Below, piece after piece: positions 17,301 through 25,944 of a DNA stretch of 64,000 nt. Each line of letters begins with the position of its first letter. The first letter of the stretch is position 1. The DNA comes from Pseudomonas sp. stari2 (GTDB lineage Bacteria > Pseudomonadota > Gammaproteobacteria > Pseudomonadales > Pseudomonadaceae), in assembly GCF_040760005.1 (NCBI RefSeq), contig NZ_CP099760.1, positions 5,407,001 to 5,471,000 of the forward strand, read 5' to 3'. The notes below the pieces were generated by a model, which searched no databases, was not told the DNA's origin, and worked only from the letters and a program-made list of their open reading frames with translations. The position numbers were made by a program, and so were the translations under genes.

Positions 17301-19318
17301 CCGTCGATCTGAATCGCGCCAGCCTGCAAAACATTGAAAATGTTGCCTTGACCGGTTCCGGTTTATTCACCGTTTATGGCAATGCGCTGAACAACACCCT
17401 GACCGGCAACAGTGATGACAACACCCTTAACGGTGGCGCAGGCGCGGATACCATGATCGGCGGTGCCGGCAACGACAGCTACGTGGTCGACAACGCCGGG
17501 GATGTGGTCATTGAAGAAGGCCCGTCGGCCAGTGATGTCGATTCGGTCTACTCCTACATCGACTACACGCTGGGTGCCAACCTCGAGAACCTGAACCTGG
17601 TCGGCAGTGCCATCAAGGCCACAGGTAACTCGCTGAACAACATTCTCAGGGGCACCGACGGCAACAACATACTGGACGGCGGCGCGGGCGCCGACATCAT
17701 GATCGGCGGCGCAGGCGACGATACCTACATTGTCGATAACGTCGGTGACGTGGTGACTGAAAACTACCGCTGGGACGGCACCGATACGGTACGCGCGTCG
17801 GTGAACTACACCCTCAGCCAGTATGTGGAAAACCTTACCCTGACCGGCACCGGCAATATCTACGGCATTGGCAACGAACAGAACAATGTGCTCATCGGCA
17901 ACGACGGTAACAACCAGCTGGTCGGTGGCGCGGGCCTGGACACCATGATCGGCGGCAAGGGCAATGATGCCTACGGCATTGATCAGGTCGGCGAACTGGC
18001 GCTCATCCAGGAGTTCGCCAACGAAGGCACTGACCTGCTGGTGATCGAGTACGACTCCAGTGCACGAAACAACGTCATCGACCTGAACCAGGCCAGCCTG
18101 CTCAACATCGAGGATGTCGCCATCACCGGCGCAGGTGGTTTCACCGTCTACGGCAACGCACTGAACAACACCCTGACCGGCAACAGCGGCGACAACACCC
18201 TCAACGGCGGTGCAGGCGCGGATACCATGATCGGTGGCGCCGGCAACGACAGCTATGTCGTGGACAACATCGGGGACGTGGTCATCGAACTAGGTCCTTT
18301 GGCCAGCGACCTCGACTCAGTCTACTCGTACATCGATTACACGCTGGGCGCGAATCTCGAGAACCTCAATCTGGTCGGCAACGCCCTCAACGCCACCGGC
18401 AACTCGTTGAACAACATCCTCAGGGGCAACGACAACGACAACCGCCTGATTGGCGGGGCAGGCCTGGACACCATGATCGGGGGCAAGGGCAACGACACCT
18501 ACGGCCTGGATCAGGCAGGCGAACTGGCCCTCGTTCAGGAAAAAGCCAACGAAGGCAACGACACCCTGTTGATCGGCTACAACGCCACCTCACAAACCAA
18601 TATCGTCGACCTGAATCTCGGCAACCTGCAAAACTTCGAGAACGTCCAGTTGACCGGTTCCGGCGTTTTCACCGTCTACGGCAACGCGCTGAGCAACACC
18701 CTGATCGGCAACAGCGATGACAACACCCTCAACGGCGGCGCAGGTGCAGACACCCTGATCGGGGGGGCCGGCAACGACAGCTACGTGGTCGACAACATCG
18801 GGGATTTGGTCATTGAAGAAGGCCCGTCGGCCAGCGATGTCGACTCCGTCTATTCGTACATCGATTACACGCTGGGCGCCAATCTCGAGAATCTCAACCT
18901 GGTCGGCAATGCCATCAAGGCCACCGGCAACTCACTGAACAACATTCTCAGAGGCAATGCCGGCAACAACATCCTGGACGGCGGTGCCGGTGCAGATGTG
19001 CTCTTCGGCGATGCCGGAGCGGACACCTTCGTTTTCCGCGCGGTCAACGAAATGGGTATTGGCGCCAACCGCGACGTCATCACCGACTTCAACAGTTTGC
19101 AGGGTGACAAGATCGACCTGACGAAATTTGATGCCAACCTGCTGACTGCCGGCGTCAATGGCTTCACCTTCATCGGTGGCGCCGACTTCACGGGTGCAGG
19201 CCAATTGCGCTTCGTCGACCATGTTCTGTCGGGCAACGTCAGTGGCAACGCCGGTGCGGACTTCGAAATCCAGCTGGTCGGTGTCAACAGCTTCAGCGCC
19301 AACGATCTGGTGGCCTGA
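14390..19318 (+). CDS. Giant serralysin-type RTX metalloprotease (M10)
   Basis: A 1642-residue protein, over three times the usual serralysin length (about 480). The N-terminal catalytic domain holds the zinc motif HEIGHAIGLKH at residues 159-169 and the Met-turn TIMSY at about 191-195, so the protease looks intact. From about residue 318 to 1540 it consists of Ca-binding RTX blocks (GGAGADTMIGGAGND) embedded in three repeated module types (A: SYIDYTLGANLENLNLVG; B: DTVRASVNYTLS; C: ELALVQELANEGNDTL), ordered ABC-AC-ABC-ABC-AC-A. The C-terminus (DFEIQLVGVNSFSANDLVA) looks like a serralysin type I secretion tail. There is no Sec signal. No ABC/MFP/TolC exporter or inhibitor gene is adjacent, so export must use a system elsewhere. 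Base composition matches its neighbours. Expansion by internal duplication is inferred. Confidence 0.93.
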   Translation: MPRPTGYTSTWFASLTGVAPVDSLISGNKWESTQWYTPSAVTSLTYSFIVPGVSVFAPNYSADNEPKAAYALTNAQQMAVISALDSWSAVANITFQLTGESSTSVGDLRFGGYSFLDADAAAWAYTPSQKPNGGDVWIGPNTSQPFPDKGTYDFMTFVHEIGHAIGLKHSFAPSATNSITLDPSLDDAGFTIMSYNNSYSYLPTTPMVLDILAIQSLYGANTQWMTGNNVYSWAPTQSVFETIWDAGGIDSIDASNQLAAVSINLNEGQYSKIGKAFTDQAGNSFNQGLAIAYGAKIENAYGSAFNDTLIGNALDNTLNGGAGADTMIGGAGNDSYVVDNAGDVVIEEGPSASDVDSVYSYIDYTLGANLENLNLVGNALNATGNALNNILRGTDGNNVLDGGAGADIMIGGLGNDTYIVDNSADIISETSTLATEIDTVRASANYALSANLENLYLTGTGNIYGIGNAQNNLLVGNDGNNQLVGGAGLDTMIGGKGNDAYGVDQVGELALIQEFANEGTDLLVIEYSASAQNNIIDLNQASLLNIEDVAITGAGGFTVYGNALNNTLTGNSDDNVLNGGAGADTMIGGAGNDSYIVDNIGDVVIEQGPSASDLDSVYSYIDYTLGANIENLNLVGNALNATGNSLNNILRGTDNDNRLIGGAGLDTMIGGKGNDTYGLDQAGELALVQELANEGNDTLLIGYNATAQTNIVDLNIANLQNFENVQLTGSGVFTVYGNALSNTLIGNSDDNTLNGGAGADTLIGGAGNDSYVVDNVGDVIIEEGPSASDVDSVYSYIDYTLGANLENLNLVGNAINATGNALNNILRGTDGNNVLDGGAGADLMIGGLGNDTYIVDNVGDVINETNRLQGGIDTVRASVNYRLSANLENLTLTGTGNIYGIGNDQDNIIIGNDGNNQLVGGAGVDTLIGGKGDDAYGIDEERELDLVQELANEGNDTLVIEYKAFSVLGSTVDLNRASLQNIENVALTGSGLFTVYGNALNNTLTGNSDDNTLNGGAGADTMIGGAGNDSYVVDNAGDVVIEEGPSASDVDSVYSYIDYTLGANLENLNLVGSAIKATGNSLNNILRGTDGNNILDGGAGADIMIGGAGDDTYIVDNVGDVVTENYRWDGTDTVRASVNYTLSQYVENLTLTGTGNIYGIGNEQNNVLIGNDGNNQLVGGAGLDTMIGGKGNDAYGIDQVGELALIQEFANEGTDLLVIEYDSSARNNVIDLNQASLLNIEDVAITGAGGFTVYGNALNNTLTGNSGDNTLNGGAGADTMIGGAGNDSYVVDNIGDVVIELGPLASDLDSVYSYIDYTLGANLENLNLVGNALNATGNSLNNILRGNDNDNRLIGGAGLDTMIGGKGNDTYGLDQAGELALVQEKANEGNDTLLIGYNATSQTNIVDLNLGNLQNFENVQLTGSGVFTVYGNALSNTLIGNSDDNTLNGGAGADTLIGGAGNDSYVVDNIGDLVIEEGPSASDVDSVYSYIDYTLGANLENLNLVGNAIKATGNSLNNILRGNAGNNILDGGAGADVLFGDAGADTFVFRAVNEMGIGANRDVITDFNSLQGDKIDLTKFDANLLTAGVNGFTFIGGADFTGAGQLRFVDHVLSGNVSGNAGADFEIQLVGVNSFSANDLVA

Positions 19319-19330
19319 CGCTGTCCCATG

Positions 19331-19400
19331 GGTTCCCGGCCAGTGAAACAGGCCGGGAACGGAAACAAAGAACGCCCCGACTGATTCGGGGCGTTTTTTA
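19331..19400. terminator. Double hairpin terminator between the protease and the LuxR gene
   Basis: A first stem GTTCCCGGCC/GGCCGGGAAC is followed by a second, AACGCCCCGA/TCGGGGCGTT, ending in TTTTTT. Together they separate convergent genes. Confidence 0.88.
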
Positions 19401-19420
19401 TTGGCCGACATTTGTTGCGG

Positions 19421-22156
19421 TCAGCTCAACACACCCAATTCCTTGGCCCGCGCCACCGCCTGTGTGCGGCGCTCGACCCCTAATTTGCTGTTGATATGGC
19501 TGGCATGGGTTTTCACCGTGTGCAGCGAAATGAACAGTTGTTCGCTGATTTCCTGGTTCGAGCAACCTTGAGCGATCAGACGCAATACAGCCAGCTCCCG
19601 ACCACTGAGCTGCTCGGCCGTTGAGCAATCCGCAGGGGGACGCACGGCGTTCGCCGGAAAATGCTCCAGCAGTTGCCGCCCGACAAGGTTCGGCACGATC
19701 AGCAGCAGTTGGCCACGCAACCAGTCAGGGTGTTCGTTGATCAACACGTCGAACGGTTGCAACACCCCACCATCGGCGGCTTCCAGCGCCTGGGCCAATG
19801 CCTTGCGGGCCTCCGGCTCGCGCCCGTTCACCAGCAGCAGTGCCACTTTTTGCGTCAACGCCATCACACTCAACAATTGACGACCCGTTTGCTGGCCGTT
19901 TTCCAACAACACGTTCAAGCGTCCTTCGGCGAGCATCGGCTGACCCTGAATCACATCGAGCAGGGCCTGTTGCAACTCGACATGCAGCGGCAGTTGTGGA
20001 TGGAACTCCGGTGGAGCCGCCGCGCGTTCGCCGGTGTAGGTCTGGCCCAGGCGCGCGAGCCACGCTTCGGCCAGATCAGTACGCCCTTGCGCCAACCACA
20101 GTTCACATTTGACCAGGGTAATCATCGCCAGGTAGTAGATCGGTGGGACGTCCCAGATGTGCATCAATCGTTCGGCTTCCGCCAGTTCGGCGAAAGCCTT
20201 GGCGAACTCCCCACGGCTCCCGTCCAGTCGAGCAATCACACAGTGGCCGATCAGTACACTGATATCGCGACAGGCCCGCGCCTCGCTCAGCCCCGCCAGC
20301 AGACGCGAGAGTGCCGCCTGTGGCTGCAGGCGCATTGCCAACAGAAAACCTTCGTACAAGGTGAGCCGTGCACGCACCGCATACAACCGTTGCGCAGACA
20401 ACCCTCGCAGCCGGTCCAGCCCCTGATGAACCTCATCCAGCGCCCGTTCGATTTCGCCCCGCGCCTGCAACACCCGCGCACGGTCGTAATGGGCCAGCGC
20501 TTCGAACAACGGATTGCCGACCCGCTGAGCCAGCTCCAGGGATTCGCGGTTCAATCCGCGGGCACGCCAAAGATCGCCATCGGCAATCGCCAGATTGGAC
20601 AAAGTCGACAGGCACATCAGGCGCTGTCCGTATCGTTTGGCCGGCAGGCTCTCCAGTGCTTCGCTGCAATACTCGATGGTCTGCTCGCGATGGCCTCGGC
20701 CACGGGCGATGATGCCCTTCAGCGCCAGCCATTGGGCAAGCATGGATTTTTGTGCCGTGGCCGATGGCGCCGGCAGAAAGCGGCTCAGGTGACTGGCGAG
20801 TTCTTCGGCTGCGTCGAGCTGGCACGCCAGCCCGAGTGCCCAGCTGTACAACACGATCAGGCGTGGCGTGCTGATCAGCAGACTGTCGGGCAAGTCCATC
20901 TTCCAGCGCAGTAACATGCCGACGTTCTGCTCGGCGAGCAATTGTTCCTCGGACAGGTTCTGGACCAGATTCGCCGCCACGTCCAGATGCCCTGCCCGCA
21001 ACGCCTGCTCCACGGCCTCATCGAGCAGGCCTTGGGCATTGAACCAGCGACAGGCACGCAGGTGCAGTGTTGCCGCGGGCACAATCGCCCGGGCTATCGG
21101 CCTGCTGCGCAACAGATCGGAAAACAAATGGTGATAGCGATACCAGTGTCCGTGTTCATCCAGCGGCACCAGAAACACCTGATGCGCCAACAGGAAGCGC
21201 AGAATCTCGGCACTGTCGTGGGATTCGCGCACCGCATCGCACAGCTCGCTGCAAAAACGTTCCTGCGGCGCAGTGTCATAGAGAAACGCCTGCACCTCGG
21301 CCGGCAGGCAGTCGATGACTTCTTCGAGCAGGTAATCACGGATCAGCCCTTCCCCGCTGTTCAAGGCCTGCGGCAACGCTGCGTCACTCCCGGCCTCGGA
21401 CACCGCCAGCAACCAGAAGCGCAGCCCAGCCACCCAACCTTCGCTGCGCTGAATCAGGTTTTCCAGGGCTTCACCGCGTAACGAACTGCTGTGCCGATCA
21501 AGCAACGCCAGCGCTTCGTCGTGGGTCAGGCGCAGATCCTGTTCATGCAGTTCCAGCAACTGTCGCGACAGGCGCAGACGGGCGAGATGCCAATCCGGCC
21601 GCTGACGGCTGGTTACCATGACCAGCAGGCCATCGGGCAAATGATTGAGGAAAAATTGCAGGCAACGATCCAGTACCGGGCCTTGGGCGAGGTGGTAATC
21701 GTCCAGCACCAACAACAGTGGCGAGGCTGGTTGCAGGTGCAGTGCCAGCTCATCGAGCAGGCCATCGAGCCATTCTTCGAAGGCGAACGGCTGATGACGC
21801 TGACGCATTTTCAACAGGCCGAGTGCACGGCTGCCGAGTTCCGGGAAGTAGTCCTGCAAGCCTTCGAGCAAGCGCTCGAGAAAGCGCCCCGGGTCACTGT
21901 CCCGGGCACTCAGCCCCAGCCACAGGCTTTGCCAATCCCTCGGCAGGTTTTGGCAGAACTCCACGGCCAGCGAGCTTTTGCCGAACCCGGCCGGGGCGCA
22001 GACCAGCAACAGACGCCCACCGAGCCCGGCTTGCAGGCGCTCGCAGAGGCGGGGGCGCATCACGTATCCGTCAGGCAGCGGAGGACGGAAAAAGCGTCCG
22101 TCCAGTGCCGCGACGGCAACGCTTGCAGGACCCGGAAGTGGGGACAGATCAGTCAT
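19421..22156 (-). CDS. LuxR-family regulator, large ATP-binding (MalT-like)
   Basis: A 911-residue LAL-type regulator. The N-terminal STAND ATPase has Walker A APAGFGKSS (residues 54-62) and a Walker B-like LLLVLDDYHLA near residues 147-157. A long helical TPR-like sensor region fills the middle. The last about 62 residues are a LuxR helix-turn-helix (LSGRELAVLRLIAQGCSNQEISEQLFISLHTVKTH). Regulators of this build switch on when a ligand binds the helical domain. It lies 170 bases downstream of the DUF1302/DUF1329 pair and on the same strand, so that pair is its most likely target. It is not necessarily related to the convergent protease gene. Confidence 0.93.
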   Translation of the reverse strand: MTDLSPLPGPASVAVAALDGRFFRPPLPDGYVMRPRLCERLQAGLGGRLLLVCAPAGFGKSSLAVEFCQNLPRDWQSLWLGLSARDSDPGRFLERLLEGLQDYFPELGSRALGLLKMRQRHQPFAFEEWLDGLLDELALHLQPASPLLLVLDDYHLAQGPVLDRCLQFFLNHLPDGLLVMVTSRQRPDWHLARLRLSRQLLELHEQDLRLTHDEALALLDRHSSSLRGEALENLIQRSEGWVAGLRFWLLAVSEAGSDAALPQALNSGEGLIRDYLLEEVIDCLPAEVQAFLYDTAPQERFCSELCDAVRESHDSAEILRFLLAHQVFLVPLDEHGHWYRYHHLFSDLLRSRPIARAIVPAATLHLRACRWFNAQGLLDEAVEQALRAGHLDVAANLVQNLSEEQLLAEQNVGMLLRWKMDLPDSLLISTPRLIVLYSWALGLACQLDAAEELASHLSRFLPAPSATAQKSMLAQWLALKGIIARGRGHREQTIEYCSEALESLPAKRYGQRLMCLSTLSNLAIADGDLWRARGLNRESLELAQRVGNPLFEALAHYDRARVLQARGEIERALDEVHQGLDRLRGLSAQRLYAVRARLTLYEGFLLAMRLQPQAALSRLLAGLSEARACRDISVLIGHCVIARLDGSRGEFAKAFAELAEAERLMHIWDVPPIYYLAMITLVKCELWLAQGRTDLAEAWLARLGQTYTGERAAAPPEFHPQLPLHVELQQALLDVIQGQPMLAEGRLNVLLENGQQTGRQLLSVMALTQKVALLLVNGREPEARKALAQALEAADGGVLQPFDVLINEHPDWLRGQLLLIVPNLVGRQLLEHFPANAVRPPADCSTAEQLSGRELAVLRLIAQGCSNQEISEQLFISLHTVKTHASHINSKLGVERRTQAVARAKELGVLS

Positions 22157-22266
22157 GGCCGGCTCTTGTTCGAATGGCTGTTGGCGGCGTGGCAGATGTC
22201 CGCAGACTAGCCTTAAACGGCGTACATATGAAGTTGTTGCTACAAATGGCTACAAAATCACCACGC

Positions 22267-22301
22267 AAAAAAAACGCCCCGAACCAGTCGGGGCGTTTTT
22301 T
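22267..22301 (-). terminator. Terminator after the DUF1302-DUF1329 operon
   Basis: Runs of A and T flank ACGCCCCGA/TCGGGGCGT just beyond the DUF1329 stop. The LuxR-type gene downstream is therefore probably transcribed from its own promoter. Confidence 0.88.
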
Positions 22302-22326
22302 CGAGGATGCGGCCTCGGGTTACAGC

Positions 22327-23691
22327 TTAGCGGATACCGTCCTGGCCCAGGTTGCCCGGCTGGAATTCGCTCTTGGTGGCAGAGAAGCCGAAGTCATAAG
22401 CCTGTTTCTCTTCGTTCTTCATGCCCAGTGCCAGGTAACGACCGGATTGCAGGTCATACAGGGTTTCCAGCGCGTACCACGGCACTTGCTTGTCGTAGTA
22501 GTCCTCGGCATGGGCCTCGGCGACGCGCCACAGCTGACCGCGACCGTCGTAGTGGTCGATGACCGCTGCCTGCCAGGTATCTTCATCGATGAAGAAGTCA
22601 CGTTTGGCGTAGATGTGACGCTGACCCGGCTTCAGGGTAGCCACCACGTGCCAGACGCGGCGCAGCTCGTAACGGGTCAGGTCCTGATTGATGTGGCCGG
22701 CCTTGATGATGTCGGCGTACTTCAGCGTCGGCGAATCGATCTTGTAGCTGTTGTTGGCAATGTACATCTCCTTCTTGCCTTCCAGCTTCCAGTCATAACG
22801 ATCCGGTGCACCGTTGTACATGTCCAGGTTGTCCGAGGTACGCAGACCGTCCGCCGCAGTACCCGGACCGTCATAGGACACTTGTGGTGCCTGGCGCACA
22901 CGGCGCTGACCGGTCGCATAGACCCAGGCCTTGCGCGGCTCTTTCACCTGGTCGAGAGTCTCGTGCACCAGCAGCACGGTACCTGCCAGACGAGCCGGCG
23001 CGGTCACTTTCTGCTTGAAGTAGAACAGCACGTTACCCGGGTTGGCCGGATCGTAGTCCTTCATCTTGTCGCGGAACACGAACTGGTCCTGGAAATACAC
23101 CAGGCTGAACGAGCCGTTGGTCTGCGGAGTCGCCTGGGTCACCAGACGGGTCACGCTGCCACCGCGATAGCGGGTGATGTGGTTCCAGATGACTTCCAGA
23201 CCGTCTTTCGGGATCGGGAACGGGATGGCGGTCTGGAAGTTTTCCAGACCGTTGCCACCGGCCACCAGCGTGGTGGTCGTGGCGTTTTTCTTGATCGCGG
23301 CGAACACGTCATCCGGCACGGTGGCACCGCGATGGGACGGGTAGACCGGCATCTTGAAGGTATCCGGGTAACGCTTGAACATCGCGTACTGGCCCGGCGC
23401 AAGCTTGTCCTTGTACTGGTCGACGTTCTGCGCGGTGATAGTGAACAACGGTTTCTCACTGCCATACGGATCGGACAGGAAGCCTTTGCTGTCGACGGTG
23501 CCGGCATTCTTCGCCAGCGGCTTCCAGGCCGGGATCGAACCGTCGGCATTGCCCGCCATCTCGGCCCCCATCGGGGTCAGGCTTTTGCCCAGTTTGTCGG
23601 CTTCGGCGGCAGGTACTGCCGCCATCACGCTGGTCGCCAGCAGCGAAAGCCCCAGAACACCGGCGTGGAACAGATTCTTTGTTATTTTCAT
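22327..23691 (-). CDS. DUF1329 outer-membrane-associated protein
   Basis: A 454-residue exported protein with a signal peptide at about residues 1-24 (MKITKNLFHAGVLGLSLLATSVMA) and a LolA/LolB-like family assignment (DUF1329). The conserved features include GNADGSIPAWKP, the Tyr/Trp-rich LYNGAPDRYDWKLEGKKEMYI region and RVWHVVATLKPGQRHIYAKRDFFIDEDTW. DUF1329 genes nearly always pair with DUF1302, as here (27-base gap). The pair is often found with hydrophobic-substrate catabolism genes and is thought to take part in uptake or export of lipidic compounds across the outer membrane. The molecular function is unproven. Confidence 0.9.
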   Translation of the reverse strand: MKITKNLFHAGVLGLSLLATSVMAAVPAAEADKLGKSLTPMGAEMAGNADGSIPAWKPLAKNAGTVDSKGFLSDPYGSEKPLFTITAQNVDQYKDKLAPGQYAMFKRYPDTFKMPVYPSHRGATVPDDVFAAIKKNATTTTLVAGGNGLENFQTAIPFPIPKDGLEVIWNHITRYRGGSVTRLVTQATPQTNGSFSLVYFQDQFVFRDKMKDYDPANPGNVLFYFKQKVTAPARLAGTVLLVHETLDQVKEPRKAWVYATGQRRVRQAPQVSYDGPGTAADGLRTSDNLDMYNGAPDRYDWKLEGKKEMYIANNSYKIDSPTLKYADIIKAGHINQDLTRYELRRVWHVVATLKPGQRHIYAKRDFFIDEDTWQAAVIDHYDGRGQLWRVAEAHAEDYYDKQVPWYALETLYDLQSGRYLALGMKNEEKQAYDFGFSATKSEFQPGNLGQDGIR

Positions 23692-23718
23692 AGGTTTGTT
23701 CGTCCTGAAAAACTGTAC

Positions 23719-25608
23719 TTAGAAGTTCACGCCAACACTGAGGGCAACGAAGTCGCGATCATCCACCGTGCTGTATTCGCCACCAAAGAAGTTGGTGTAG
23801 GCCAGGCTGGCGGTATAGGTGTTCTGATATTCGGCATCCAGCCCGAGGCTGATGGCCTTGCGGCCTTCCTCGAAGTTGCCGCCAGGGCCTGGGGAGTAAC
23901 CCTTGACGTCGTGGGACCACGCCACGTTCGGCTTCAGGTTCACACCGGCGAACACGTCGCTGTAATCCCAGATGGCACGGGCGCGATAGCCCCAGGAAGT
24001 GGCCGTGGTGAAGCCGTTATTGTCGCAATTGCTGGAGCGGTTGCTGGTCGAAGCGCCAGGCCCGGCACCGTTGATGGTCGAAGTGTTGAGGATCTGCGAG
24101 CAGGTGTTCAGACCGCCAGTGGACGGCAGTTCACCCGGACCGAAGACCGGATCGCGACCGTAGCGGGCCTCGGACTTGCTCTCCAGACCGCCGACGTGGG
24201 TCACACCGACTTCACCCACCAGGGTCAGGCGGTTGGCGCCCATGACCTGATCGAAGAAGTGCGTCAGGGTGGTTTGCAGTTGGGTGATTTCCTTGCGGTT
24301 ATAACCGTGCAGGTCCTGACCCGGAACGCCATTGAGGATCGAGGCGTTGGTCAGCGCGCCGCCCAACGGACGCACACCGGCGAACAGGATATCGGTGGAG
24401 TTCAGTTGCACCGGCGCATTCGGCCGGTAGCTGATCTCACCGCTCCACGCCGTACCGGTAGGCAGGGTGGTGGAGAAGCTCAGACCGTAGAGGCGAATGT
24501 CTTCCGGGTATTCGATGAAGTATTCGGAGTTACCCGCCACCACCAGAGGGCCCAGCGCCTGGAACGGACCAGGCAGTGCCTTGACGCCGTTGTAGATCGA
24601 TTGTGGCGCACCGGTTGCGCTGAAGATCGGCGCACGGCTGTGGTAATTCATGAAGTAGGCACCGAATTCGGTGGCCAGCGGATCGAACATGTACTTGGCG
24701 GACACGCCCCACTGCCCGCTGTCCCGCGCATTGCGGTTCGGGGAGCGGCGCACCAGTACGCCCTCTTCGTTGACGTCGACACCGGCCGCAGCCAATGGAC
24801 CGAGGGCAACGCCTGGAATGGTCGAACGTTTGTTCAGCACTCGCAGGTTGTCGTCGCAACCGGTGGTCACGATGTCAGGCTGGGAGAAGAACGTGCCGCA
24901 GTTGTCGGTCACGGTCTTCTGCCAGTCAATCTGATAGAAGCCTTCTGCCGACAGGTTTTCGGTAATGCTCTGGGAAAGGTAGAACATGTTGACCGGAATC
25001 AGGCCTTCCTTGATCTCGGCCCCAGGGCGGCGGAACGCGGAAACGTCGATCGGGTTGATCGAGTTGATACCACCACCGATGAACGTACTTTCACCCCAGT
25101 TCACCACCTGCTTGCCCAGACGCACCGAACCCGGCTCATCGGCAATGGCGTAGTTGTGATAGATGAACGCATCGAGAATCTGGCCGCCCGAAGAGCGGGC
25201 TGCCACGTCGCGGTTGTGGTTGCTGACGTCCTTGTATTCCAGGTCCTGGTTCTGCAGCGCGAAGTCGTACCAGTACTTGCCCCGGACGAAGACACCGGTG
25301 TCGCCATATTTCAGTTCGAGGTCATGGATGCCCTTGAAGATCTTCGAGAACGCTTGCCCGCTCTTGAAGTTCAAGTGACCGTCGTCGGAGGTCTGGGACA
25401 GGCCCCGGCCGCCGTTGTTGACACCAATAAGATCCTTGTTCGGTTGCTGGGTCGAAACACTCATGCCCAGGGAGAGCGAGGAGTCGAACTGGCCTTCGAT
25501 TTCACCGACGTTGAAACTGACGCCGAATGCGGGCCCGGCGAGCGTGGAGGCAAGACTGACCGCCAGAGGCAGTTTTGCCCGGCGCCAGAACTGGTTTACT
25601 GAGGTCAT
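23719..25608 (-). CDS. DUF1302 outer-membrane protein
   Basis: A 629-residue exported protein. The N-terminal signal ends near PAFG (residue about 29), and the mature part opens VSFNVGEIEGQFDSSLSLGMSV, typical of DUF1302. Alternating polar and hydrophobic strands and the terminal aromatic strand (DFVALSVGVNF) fit a beta-barrel. It is the first gene of a pair with DUF1329. A fatty acyl-CoA ligase follows upstream on the same strand after a 336-base gap. A role as a channel for fatty or aromatic substrates is inferred from such neighbourhoods. Confidence 0.9.
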   Translation of the reverse strand: MTSVNQFWRRAKLPLAVSLASTLAGPAFGVSFNVGEIEGQFDSSLSLGMSVSTQQPNKDLIGVNNGGRGLSQTSDDGHLNFKSGQAFSKIFKGIHDLELKYGDTGVFVRGKYWYDFALQNQDLEYKDVSNHNRDVAARSSGGQILDAFIYHNYAIADEPGSVRLGKQVVNWGESTFIGGGINSINPIDVSAFRRPGAEIKEGLIPVNMFYLSQSITENLSAEGFYQIDWQKTVTDNCGTFFSQPDIVTTGCDDNLRVLNKRSTIPGVALGPLAAAGVDVNEEGVLVRRSPNRNARDSGQWGVSAKYMFDPLATEFGAYFMNYHSRAPIFSATGAPQSIYNGVKALPGPFQALGPLVVAGNSEYFIEYPEDIRLYGLSFSTTLPTGTAWSGEISYRPNAPVQLNSTDILFAGVRPLGGALTNASILNGVPGQDLHGYNRKEITQLQTTLTHFFDQVMGANRLTLVGEVGVTHVGGLESKSEARYGRDPVFGPGELPSTGGLNTCSQILNTSTINGAGPGASTSNRSSNCDNNGFTTATSWGYRARAIWDYSDVFAGVNLKPNVAWSHDVKGYSPGPGGNFEEGRKAISLGLDAEYQNTYTASLAYTNFFGGEYSTVDDRDFVALSVGVNF

Positions 25609-25944
25609 CGACGCTACTCCATGTGCATTATTGTTATGGCAGTGAGTACTTTTAAAAACGCCTGAAGGACCGGGAACCAGGGGGCTCCCGAAGTCACTTC
25701 AATGTTGCATCGCCCCGTTTGTGCGTGCGCCCCGTTCTTAAAAATCCTTGAGCGGACTATAGCCAGCAGGGGGTACTGCTTGATCCCTCTAAAGTGTGAT
25801 TTGCAGCTGCCGGCCACTCTGGAACAGTCCTTTCGCCAGTCCGACACAGGTCGGCCCGGCAAGGATGGCTGATTTTCTGGATTTCACAAGCCAAGCGCTT
25901 GCTTGGTGGGCCTGGCGCGCCGTTTTCGGCGCGCCAGGGGACAC
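25609..25944. other. Intergenic region before DUF1302, with hairpin
   Basis: This 336-base gap has no convincing gene. It should hold the promoter of the DUF1302-DUF1329 operon. At 25911-25938 there is a perfect 11-bp stem (CCTGGCGCGCC/GGCGCGCCAGG, 6-base loop) directly after the acyl-CoA ligase stop. It has no T run on the minus strand, so it is a hairpin of uncertain role, perhaps protecting or ending that transcript. Confidence 0.5.

Noticed and set aside
15140..17329. Two long minus-strand frames across the protease repeats
   Set aside because: They mirror the RTX repeats in an antisense frame. The plus-strand protein has an intact protease and secretion tail.
15340..18990. Regular repeats that might be read as a CRISPR or satellite array
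   Set aside because: The repeats are in frame and encode RTX calcium-binding modules of one protein. There are no short palindromic repeats with unique spacers.
21718..25602. 1294-residue open frame on the plus strand
   Set aside because: It lies antisense to the LuxR-type, DUF1329 and DUF1302 genes, which have clear families and signals. The long frame is a by-product of high GC at third positions.
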